Assembly (NCBI GenBank): GCA_902782985.1
Contig: CACZPC010000237.1
Coordinates: 1 to 10,803, forward strand
DNA length: 10,803 bases
Reading direction: 5' to 3'
Origin: Oscillospiraceae bacterium
Lineage (GTDB): Bacteria; Bacillota; Clostridia; Saccharofermentanales; Saccharofermentanaceae
The notes under the pieces are model-generated. The model had not been told where the DNA came from and made no database searches. It saw nothing but the letters and a program-made list of their open reading frames with translations. The translations under genes were made by a program, and so were the position numbers. Positions 1-6,256 of this stretch are shown piece after piece (position 1 is the first letter of the stretch; each line of letters starts with the position of its first letter).

Positions 1-2427
1 AGGATCTTATATAACCGCGAGCTCTCGACTCTTACGGAGATGAAGGCTCAGAATGTTGTCCGTGCATATGATGAAGGTACAGTCGGCATTGAACAGCTTT
101 CCGATGCTTTGGAGAAAGCATTTTCGAAGAAACTTGTCATAAGAACGATCGATTCGTCTGATGTCCTTAAGAATTTCTCGGGCAATATGTTTGAGAGCAG
201 TATAGAACAGTATAAAAGTCTTAATGATGAATATACGGAGCTTACAAAGCAGGAGATATACTGCAGGCTTGCATTGAGGATCCCGGATCTTACCAGAGTG
301 GGAGCACCGGGCTCTGAACTCGGTAAGCTCAAGAAGGCGATCGCAAGCGGCGGCAGGGGGACGAGCCTTCGAAAGCTCTTCTCGGAGATCCCGAATCTTC
401 TTCGTGAGCTTTGTCCCTGTATGCTCATGAGCCCTATCTCGGTAGCTCAGTATCTGGAGCTTAAGGATTTTGATTTTGATGTCGTTATCTTCGATGAGGC
501 ATCGCAGCTCCCGACATGTAAGGCGGCAGGTGTTCTTGCCCGTGGTGCATCCGCGATCATAGTCGGAGATCCTAAGCAGATGCCTCCCACGTCTTTCTTT
601 ATGGCGGAACATATAGATGAGGAGAATATCGAGATAGAAGATCTGGAGAGTATCCTGGATGACTGTCTGGCACTCAATATGCCTCAGACTCATCTGAGAT
701 GGCATTACAGGAGCCGTCATGAAAGTCTTATCGACTTCAGTAATAAGGCATTCTATGAGAACAGGCTTTACACTTTCCCGTCATCCAATGACCTTGAGAG
801 TAAGGTCACTTTCGAGAAGATCGACGGTATATTCGACAGAGGACGTACCAGGACCAACGACAGGGAAGCGGAAGCCGTTGTGGACGATATAGTCAGACGG
901 TTCAGAGACCCTGAGCTTAAGAAACAGTCTGTCGGTGTCGTGACATTTAATATCAATCAGCAGAATAAGATCGACGATCTCCTGCAGGAGAGATGCAAGA
1001 CCGAGAGCGGACTGGAAAGCTGGGCATATTCATCCGAAGAACCGATATTCATCAAGAATCTGGAGAATGTACAGGGTGACGAACGTGATGTCATCCTCTT
1101 TTCGGTCGGATACGGTACGGATGAGACGGGAAATACATATATGAACTTCGGTCCGCTCAACCGAGACGGCGGATGGCGAAGACTTAATGTCGCGGTTACA
1201 AGATCAAGATATGAGATGAAGGTATTCTCATCCATGACTGCCGAACAGATAAAGATCTCATCATCTTCTTCAAGAGGTGTCATCGCCATGCGCAAGTTCC
1301 TTGAGTATGCTGCAGGAAGCGAAGTCTGGGAGAACGGACTTGAGGATACTTACGCTACGGATTCCGAGGGCGGATCCGCACCTTTGATCGACAGGGATGC
1401 TTCTTATACCGGTATAGTCGACCGTTTGACGGAAGAGCTCGCGGCGAAAGGATATAAGTGTATTAAGTCTGTCGGTAAATCGGGCTATAAGATCGATATC
1501 GGCGTGATAGATCCCGATAATGAGGGACAGTATAAGGCAGGTATCATGATCGACGGTGCCTCCTATAAGAATGCCAAAAGTACCAGAGACAGAGAAATAG
1601 CCCGTAAGAATGTCCTTGAGGGACTCGGATGGCGCATTGTGAGAGTCTGGTCAGTTGATTTCTGGGAAGATCCTGACAAAGTGACCGATAAGGTCGTGGA
1701 ATTTATCGAGAAGAAAGAGGATATACCCTGTGAGCCGCAGCAGGAGATAACTGCTCCCGAGGTTATCAATGAAGCGTCATCAGAGGCTGCAGAGACTTCT
1801 TCGGAAGATAATGCTCAGGTGATCCCGATATCGGGTGAAGATCAGGCAGGTCCTTCCCTTGAAGATGATCTTGTTCCGTATGTGCCGGCTGTGCTTCCCG
1901 TGACAGAGATGACGACGGACGAGTTTTATTCGGCGGCCAATACCGGACTGCTCGGAGAGAAGGTATGGCGTATATTGGAGACTGAAGCTCCGATAAGCTT
2001 TGATCTTATTACAAGAAGGCTCTCCGAGTCATGTGCTTTAAAGCGTGTCACCGATAAGGTGAAGGAGAGAGTCATCTACATATGTAAGCAGCAGAAGATC
2101 CCTTATACGACTTATAAAGGAAATACTTTCTACTGGTCCGAGGACAGAAGTTCCGAAGACTATGAGCTTATAAGATATGCTGCGGATCCGTCAGCCAGAC
2201 GTGAAGCTGCCGATATTCCCGTTGAGGAAGCGATAAATGCAGTCATCTATACCGTAAGAACACAGGTCGGACTTCCGGAAGATGCTATCGCGTCAGAGAC
2301 TGCTAAGCTCATGGGTTATACGAGGATGAGTGATCCTTTGAAGGAATTATTGACAGATGCCGTTTCAAGGTCGCTTGAAAGCGGAAAGCTCACGCGCGGT
2401 GTAGGGAATAATATAATAGTCGGGTAA
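1..2427 (+). CDS. DUF4011/DUF3320-type SF1 helicase with Vsr-like nuclease domain, 3' part only (5' end outside window)
   Basis: The frame is open from base 1, so this is the C-terminal ~808 codons of a longer protein; the ATG at 40 is internal. Walker A must lie upstream. Visible superfamily 1 helicase motifs are: DEAS Walker B at 493-504; GDPKQMPPTSFF (motif III type) at 565-600; the HYRSRH block at 703-720; VQGDERD at 1069-1089; and LNVAVTRSR at about 1183-1210. A restriction-endonuclease-like MTES_1575/Vsr-type domain follows (about 1400-1690), with IDIG at 1492-1503 and the characteristic LGWRIVRVWS segment at about 1624-1653. An acidic, probably disordered linker (about 1710-1890) leads to a C-terminal DUF3320 region (about 1900-2410). 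Full-length relatives are usually well over 1,500 residues. Such DUF4011-helicase-Vsr proteins include, from memory, the single-gene Hhe anti-phage system; a defence role here is inference. The stop is 12 bases before ung, so the two are probably cotranscribed. In the nuclease core the usual Glu of GIE-x-DG appears as Met (codon 1546-1548). Confidence 0.92.
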   Translation, partial: RILYNRELSTLTEMKAQNVVRAYDEGTVGIEQLSDALEKAFSKKLVIRTIDSSDVLKNFSGNMFESSIEQYKSLNDEYTELTKQEIYCRLALRIPDLTRVGAPGSELGKLKKAIASGGRGTSLRKLFSEIPNLLRELCPCMLMSPISVAQYLELKDFDFDVVIFDEASQLPTCKAAGVLARGASAIIVGDPKQMPPTSFFMAEHIDEENIEIEDLESILDDCLALNMPQTHLRWHYRSRHESLIDFSNKAFYENRLYTFPSSNDLESKVTFEKIDGIFDRGRTRTNDREAEAVVDDIVRRFRDPELKKQSVGVVTFNINQQNKIDDLLQERCKTESGLESWAYSSEEPIFIKNLENVQGDERDVILFSVGYGTDETGNTYMNFGPLNRDGGWRRLNVAVTRSRYEMKVFSSMTAEQIKISSSSSRGVIAMRKFLEYAAGSEVWENGLEDTYATDSEGGSAPLIDRDASYTGIVDRLTEELAAKGYKCIKSVGKSGYKIDIGVIDPDNEGQYKAGIMIDGASYKNAKSTRDREIARKNVLEGLGWRIVRVWSVDFWEDPDKVTDKVVEFIEKKEDIPCEPQQEITAPEVINEASSEAAETSSEDNAQVIPISGEDQAGPSLEDDLVPYVPAVLPVTEMTTDEFYSAANTGLLGEKVWRILETEAPISFDLITRRLSESCALKRVTDKVKERVIYICKQQKIPYTTYKGNTFYWSEDRSSEDYELIRYAADPSARREAADIPVEEAINAVIYTVRTQVGLPEDAIASETAKLMGYTRMSDPLKELLTDAVSRSLESGKLTRGVGNNIIVG

Positions 2428-2428
2428 C

Positions 2429-2434
2429 GGAGAG
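2429..2434 (+). promoter_or_regulatory. Shine-Dalgarno site for ung
   Basis: GGAGAG lies five bases before a GTG codon and directly after the helicase stop. It supports the non-ATG start chosen for ung. No promoter is visible in the 12-base gap, so expression by read-through from the helicase gene is likely. Confidence 0.7.
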
Positions 2435-2439
2435 TAAAA

Positions 2440-3114
2440 GTGAATTGGGAAGAGCTGATCAAGGAAGAAGAGCAGAAGCTGTATTATAAGGATCTATGGG
2501 ACTTTGTGGAGAATGAATATGCCTCCTGTGAAGTATTCCCTCCTAAAGATAAGATCTTCGCGGCACTGAAAGCGACACCCTGGGATAAGGTCAGGTGCGT
2601 CATATTGGGACAGGACCCTTATCATGATGTCGGTCAGGCTCACGGACTTGCTTTCTCCGTGAATCCCGGGATCAAGACGCCTCCTTCTCTTGCCAATATC
2701 TATAAGGAACTTTCAGATGAACTCGGAACATATATCCCGGATAACGGATGCCTTCTTAAGTGGGCATCTCAGGGAGTCCTTCTCCTGAATACGGTACTGA
2801 CCGTCAGAGCCCATGAAGCGAATTCGCACAAAGGAAAGGGCTGGGAGAAGTTTACCGACAGGATAATATCCGAATTGGGAAAACGTGATGATGCTATAGT
2901 CTTTATGCTCTGGGGCAAGCCTGCTCAGTCTAAGAAGAAGCTTATATCCAATAAGGAACACCTGATCCTTGAAAGTGTTCATCCTTCGCCGCTGTCTGTA
3001 TACAGAGGTTTTTACGGATGCGGTCATTTTAAGGCTTGTAATGAATTCCTGGCGGAACGGGGACTTGAGCCGATAGACTGGCAGATCGAGAATATTCAGC
3101 CGGGATTATTTTGA
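2440..3114 (+). CDS. ung: Uracil-DNA glycosylase, family 1 (UNG)
   Basis: This enzyme removes uracil from DNA by cleaving the N-glycosidic bond, the first step of base excision repair in the cytoplasm. The 224-residue length is normal for bacterial UNG. The water-activating motif GQDPYH is at residues 57-62 with catalytic Asp59, followed by the family-typical GQAHGLAFSV. The LLLNTVLTVR strand is at 114-123, with Asn117 in the uracil-recognition position. The DNA-intercalation loop HPSPLS is at 181-186 with His181, followed by RGFYGCGHF. All key residues are present, so it should be active. The start is GTG at 2440, chosen because GGAGAG precedes it at good spacing. It follows the helicase-nuclease gene by 12 bases. 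Its last nine bases overlap the 3' end of the convergent MATE gene, leaving no room for a conventional terminator between them. Confidence 0.97.
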   Translation: MNWEELIKEEEQKLYYKDLWDFVENEYASCEVFPPKDKIFAALKATPWDKVRCVILGQDPYHDVGQAHGLAFSVNPGIKTPPSLANIYKELSDELGTYIPDNGCLLKWASQGVLLLNTVLTVRAHEANSHKGKGWEKFTDRIISELGKRDDAIVFMLWGKPAQSKKKLISNKEHLILESVHPSPLSVYRGFYGCGHFKACNEFLAERGLEPIDWQIENIQPGLF

Positions 3115-4506
3115 TGTTAGAGGATCCTCTTTCCCGAGCCTTCTGTAGACTGTGAAGAACATCGTAAAGAAGCTTGCAGATCCGCCGATGACATTGGATA
3201 TGGGCTCTGCCCAGAATACGCCGCTTATGGGATCTTTGAGGATAAGGGGAAGTATCAGCGTTAAGGGAATGACCAGGAGTGCCTTTCGAAGCAGCGAAAA
3301 GAATATCGCCTGAGGAGCTTTGCCAAGAGACATGAATGTAGACTGTCCCGAGTACTGAAGTGACATAAAGACATAGGCCATAAAGAATATATGAAGGTAG
3401 GGGACGGCTACGGCATTAGCTGCAGTATCATTGCTGAAAAGTCCGATAAAGAAGCCCGGGAATATGAATATGATCAGCCAGCAGACAGCAGTATAGACAA
3501 AGCCGAAGAGTGACATTGTCTTGATGCCGCTTCTTACGCGGTCGTATTTTCTTGCTCCGTAGTTATAGCCGAGAACAGGCTGAGCTCCTGCAGTTATACC
3601 ATTGACAGCTACGCCCATTATCGATCTTACGGAGCTGACTATGGTCATTATCGTGATATAAAGATCCCCGTTGATATCGCCGTATGCGCGGAGAGTACGA
3701 TTGCATACTATCTGAGTGGCACAGTTGGTTATCTCCATAACAAAGCCCGTAAAGCCCATGGAGATGATCCCGGAGCATATACCGAGATCGAGCTTGAGTG
3801 ATGATCTTCTGATGGGGATAAGAGCTTTGTCGCTCAGAAGGAATCTTAATACCCAGACGGCAGATACGGCCTGGGAGATCACGGTTGCAAGTGCGGCTCC
3901 CCTGATACCGAGCTTCAGACCGAATATGAAGAGAGGATCAAGGGCTATATTGAGGAAAGCTCCGGAGAGGACCGTGACCATGGCCGTCTTCGGATAACCC
4001 TGGGCCGTAATGTAGAAATTAAGCCCCGTGGCGATCATGGAGAATATCGTACCGATGAAATATATCTTCAGATATTGAGATGCGTATATATAAGAATTAT
4101 CGCTGGCGCCTAAAGCATAGAGAATCGGGCGCATGAAGATATAGCCGAACAGCGTCAGTATGACCGAGGCAGCGAGCAGCATGACGAATGAGTTGCCCTG
4201 GATCCTTGATGCTTTCTCTTTGTTGCCTTCACCTCGTGAGATAGAGAACAGAGGAGCTCCTCCCTGACCGAAAAGAAGGGTAAATGCGGATATCATGGAT
4301 ACTATAGGGAAAGTGAGGCCGAGTCCCGTAAGCGGAGCTAATCCGGCTCCGGGAATATGACCTATGTAGATCCTGTCTGTTATGTTATAGACGAGCTGGG
4401 CGAGCTGCGACAAGGTAAGCGGGAGGGCCTGCCTTATGATGAGCTTTGCCATAGAGCCTGTCCCGAATTCGCCTGCTTTACTTGTTTTTACTTCTTCTTT
4501 AGCCAT
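3106..4506 (-). CDS. MATE-family multidrug/cation antiporter, MepA-like
   Basis: The 466-residue product is a polytopic inner-membrane protein of the multi-antimicrobial extrusion family, which exports cationic drugs or metabolites using Na+ or H+ gradients. The length suits the usual 12 helices in two six-helix halves. The first half carries the family pattern LFGQGGAPLFSISRGEGNKEKA (residues 78-99 region, loop between helices 2 and 3) and the NIALDPLFIFGLKLGIRGAALAT block (186-208). The second half has the matching GAQPVLGYNYGARKYDRV segment (307-324). This resembles the MepA/YoeA-type branch; the substrate cannot be read from sequence. The ATG at 4506 is the first start after an in-frame stop, but no good Shine-Dalgarno precedes it. 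Met19, before the first helix, is an alternative with equally weak support. The gene is convergent with ung and divergent from the metal-binding lipoprotein gene, with which it may share the operator at 4581-4595. Confidence 0.93.
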   Translation of the reverse strand: MAKEEVKTSKAGEFGTGSMAKLIIRQALPLTLSQLAQLVYNITDRIYIGHIPGAGLAPLTGLGLTFPIVSMISAFTLLFGQGGAPLFSISRGEGNKEKASRIQGNSFVMLLAASVILTLFGYIFMRPILYALGASDNSYIYASQYLKIYFIGTIFSMIATGLNFYITAQGYPKTAMVTVLSGAFLNIALDPLFIFGLKLGIRGAALATVISQAVSAVWVLRFLLSDKALIPIRRSSLKLDLGICSGIISMGFTGFVMEITNCATQIVCNRTLRAYGDINGDLYITIMTIVSSVRSIMGVAVNGITAGAQPVLGYNYGARKYDRVRSGIKTMSLFGFVYTAVCWLIIFIFPGFFIGLFSNDTAANAVAVPYLHIFFMAYVFMSLQYSGQSTFMSLGKAPQAIFFSLLRKALLVIPLTLILPLILKDPISGVFWAEPISNVIGGSASFFTMFFTVYRRLGKEDPLTSK

Positions 4507-4552
4507 GAAGACAGTTTATCTCAAAAGCATAAGAGATAAGTAAATTTGTTTA

Positions 4553-4581
4553 TTGACATATTGTACGAATATGCATAAAAT
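4553..4581 (+). promoter_or_regulatory. Sigma-A type promoter for the metal-binding lipoprotein operon
   Basis: A perfect -35 TTGACA (4553-4558) is separated by 17 bases from -10 TAAAAT (4576-4581). Transcription should begin near 4588, leaving a leader of about 45 bases before the ATG at 4633. The Fur-like operator begins at the last base of the -10 box and covers the expected start site, a typical arrangement for repression. Confidence 0.8.
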
Positions 4582-4596
4582 GAGAACGATTCTCAA
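4568..4596 (-). promoter_or_regulatory. Possible divergent promoter for the MATE gene
   Basis: On the minus strand TTGAGA (complement of 4591-4596) and CATATT (complement of 4568-4573) are spaced by 17 bases. The -10 matches the consensus at only four of six positions. The -35 lies inside the Fur-like operator, so if used, this promoter would be controlled by the same repressor. It would give a leader of about 55 bases. Confidence 0.3.
4581..4595. promoter_or_regulatory. Fur/Zur-family operator (7-1-7 inverted repeat)
   Basis: TGAGAACGATTCTCA reads as two 7-base arms around a central G, with one mismatch between the arms (TGAGAAC against TGAGAAT). The 7-1-7 layout matches operators of the Fur family (Fur, Zur, PerR), and the arms resemble the GAGAAT-type variant of the Fur box. 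It lies across the end of the -10 and the start site of a metal-binding lipoprotein gene, so metal-dependent repression is the natural reading. Whether the metal is zinc, iron or manganese cannot be told from the site. Confidence 0.7.
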
Positions 4597-4632
4597 ATTT
4601 GATAATTAATCTATATGTTTACGGAGACTGAA

Positions 4633-5595
4633 ATGAAAAGAATTATATCGATCATCGCATCTGCTGCTCTTATGATGACAACCTTGTGTTCATGCTCTAA
4701 CGGTGCGGATAACGGTAAGAAAAAGATAGTTACAACGATATTCCCGGAATATGACTGGGTAATGAATATATTAGGGGATAAGGCCGACGATTTTGAAGTA
4801 ACGCTCCTCCTTGATAACGGTACAGATCTTCACAGTTACCAGCCTTCCGTGGAGGATCTGGCCAAGATCCACGAATGCGACATGTTTATCTATGTAGGCG
4901 GTGAGTCGGATGCATGGGTGTCTGATGCACTTTCGCAGTCCGTAAATAAGGATATGATCGTCATAGATCTTCTTGATGAACTCGGCAACAGAGTAGTTGA
5001 AGAGGAAGTTATTGAAGGAATGCAGGCTGAAGATGAGGAAGAAGAGGAGGAAGGTCCCGAATATGATGAGCATGTTTGGCTTTCTCTTCGAAATGCATAT
5101 GAGCTGTGTGAAGACATAACCGACGGGATCATCCGTATCGATCCGGATAATGCGGAGATATATGCGGATAATATGAAGGAATATCAGGCTAAGCTCTTAT
5201 CACTTGATCAGCAGTATGTCGAGACTGTCGACAACGCTGCTTTTGATACTTTGGTATTCGGTGACAGATTCCCTTTCAGATATCTTGTAGATGACTATGG
5301 TCTTGATTATTATGCTGCTTTCGTCGGGTGTTCGGCAGAGAGCGAAGCGAGCTTTGAGACCGTGATATTCCTGGCAGAGAAGGTCGATGCGCTCGGTGTG
5401 GGACATATCATGACCATTGAAGGTAATAATACGGGGATCGCCGAATCCGTAAGAGATAATACTCTGAATAAGGATCAGGAGATATTAGAGCTTGATTCCA
5501 TGCAGTCCGTAACATCAGCCGATATCGAGAACGGTGCTGACTATCTGTCGATCATGAGCGATAATCTTAATGTACTGCAAAGTGCATTGAACTGA
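4633..5595 (+). CDS. Metal ABC-transporter substrate-binding lipoprotein, ZnuA/TroA (cluster A-I) type
   Basis: This is a secreted, membrane-anchored binding protein predicted to capture Zn2+ or Mn2+ for an ABC importer. The ATG at 4633 is chosen over the in-frame ATG at 4615 because GGAG (4623-4626) sits six bases before it and because it gives a clean lipoprotein signal: a short basic start, a hydrophobic core and lipobox LCSC with lipidated Cys21. The mature 300-residue part has the family's first His motif LHSYQPS (His67) and second, DEHVWLS (His147). By eye the third His motif (HDAFGY in relatives) aligns with GDRFPFRY at 210-217, so His becomes Gly210 while Asp211 remains. A candidate fourth ligand is Glu263. 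The metal loop before His147 is strongly acidic (EDEEEEEE at 133-140) rather than His-rich. A small lipoprotein gene follows after 19 bases; no permease or ATPase is nearby. The metal specificity is uncertain. Confidence 0.88.
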   Translation: MKRIISIIASAALMMTTLCSCSNGADNGKKKIVTTIFPEYDWVMNILGDKADDFEVTLLLDNGTDLHSYQPSVEDLAKIHECDMFIYVGGESDAWVSDALSQSVNKDMIVIDLLDELGNRVVEEEVIEGMQAEDEEEEEEGPEYDEHVWLSLRNAYELCEDITDGIIRIDPDNAEIYADNMKEYQAKLLSLDQQYVETVDNAAFDTLVFGDRFPFRYLVDDYGLDYYAAFVGCSAESEASFETVIFLAEKVDALGVGHIMTIEGNNTGIAESVRDNTLNKDQEILELDSMQSVTSADIENGADYLSIMSDNLNVLQSALN

Positions 5596-5600
5596 TCATA

Positions 5601-5605
5601 AGGAG
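5601..5605 (+). promoter_or_regulatory. Shine-Dalgarno site deciding a GTG start for the small lipoprotein
   Basis: AGGAG touches the ATG at 5606, leaving no spacer, but lies nine bases before the in-frame GTG at 5615. The GTG start also gives a signal peptide beginning with Met-Lys. It is therefore the better start. Confidence 0.65.
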
Positions 5606-5614
5606 ATGATATCG

Positions 5615-6169
5615 GTGAAGTGTATCGTGAGAGTAATTTCACTTTCAATAACGGCAGCTCTGTTGCTTTCATCCTGTAATTCCGAAAGTGCGGCAGGAGC
5701 TCATATCCAAAGCACGACAACGGGAGTGCGTGATGTTCTTGAAAGCGGCATGGCTTCGGAGGAGGCGATCGGCTCTTCGGCTGAAGAAACTGAAGATACC
5801 GGCGTCTCCGAGGAAACATTTCAGAATGTCACGGCAGGCGGGGAAGCGGATTTCGATCTTACATTGATGAATGCAGATCTGGTCTATGCAAATGTTTATT
5901 CTCTTGTCACTTCGCCTGATTCCTATGTTGGTTATACCATCAGGATGACCGGGAAAGCCGTATCATATTATGATGAAGCATCCGATACCACGTATTACGG
6001 ATGTTTTATCACGGATGCCGCTCAGTGTTGTTCCCAGGGCCTTGAGTACAGGCTGTCGGAGGGAGATTATCCTGAAGATGATGATGAGATAACTGTTTAC
6101 GGGGTGTTTGATACATATACCGAAGGCGGTAATCTCTATGTTGTTATCTCTGATGCCGTACTGGAGTAA
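5615..6169 (+). CDS. Small lipoprotein with Cys-Cys OB-like domain, partner of the metal-binding lipoprotein
   Basis: With the GTG start the product has 184 residues. Residues 1-20 form a lipoprotein signal ending in lipobox LSSC with Cys21 lipidated, so the protein is extracytoplasmic and membrane-anchored. Residues 22-78 are a Ser/Thr/Glu-rich linker. The C-terminal domain (about 80-184) is predicted beta-rich, with the pattern VGYTIRMTGKAV, then GCFITDAAQCCSQGLEY (Cys130, Cys138, Cys139), then ITVYGVFDTY. This resembles the OB-like domain with a CC-x-D/G motif found in DUF1980/YcgQ-type proteins linked to metal permeases, though I cannot assign a family with certainty. The three cysteines could bind metal or form a disulphide. 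The position 19 bases after the metal-binding lipoprotein gene suggests cotranscription under the Fur-like box and a role in metal uptake. The exact function is unknown. Confidence 0.8.
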   Translation: MKCIVRVISLSITAALLLSSCNSESAAGAHIQSTTTGVRDVLESGMASEEAIGSSAEETEDTGVSEETFQNVTAGGEADFDLTLMNADLVYANVYSLVTSPDSYVGYTIRMTGKAVSYYDEASDTTYYGCFITDAAQCCSQGLEYRLSEGDYPEDDDEITVYGVFDTYTEGGNLYVVISDAVLE

Positions 6170-6218
6170 AATACTCTGTAAAAGGTTCACAGTCCGTTAA
6201 TATTTTCTAAAATTATTA

Positions 6219-6227
6219 TGATAAAAT
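6219..6227 (+). promoter_or_regulatory. Extended -10 promoter for the HD-GYP gene
   Basis: TG (6219-6220), one base, then TAAAAT (6222-6227) forms an extended -10 element about 30 bases before the HD-GYP start. There is no good -35 box at normal spacing, which is common for extended -10 promoters. No terminator was seen between the lipoprotein stop at 6169 and this site, so read-through is also possible. Confidence 0.5.
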
Positions 6228-6256
6228 TGCATTAGATATAGTCTTGAGGGCGTTAT

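Noticed and set aside
7..720. A 237-codon open frame on the minus strand opposite the helicase
   Set aside because: It is antisense to conserved helicase motifs, shows no recognisable domain, and fits a shadow of strong codon bias on the plus strand.
3119..3130. AGAGGATCCTCT palindrome just after ung as a terminator
   Set aside because: The stem would be only four pairs around GATC, without a T-tract, and it lies inside the MATE coding region.
3716..3997. Plus-strand open frame of 93 codons opposite MATE
   Set aside because: It is antisense to conserved membrane-protein sequence, with no ribosome-binding site or domain evidence.
4615..4632. ATG at 4615 as start of the metal-binding lipoprotein
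   Set aside because: No Shine-Dalgarno precedes it, and it adds an acidic stretch before the signal peptide.
5606..5614. ATG at 5606 as start of the small lipoprotein
   Set aside because: The Shine-Dalgarno AGGAG touches this ATG. The in-frame GTG at 5615 has proper spacing and a better signal peptide start.
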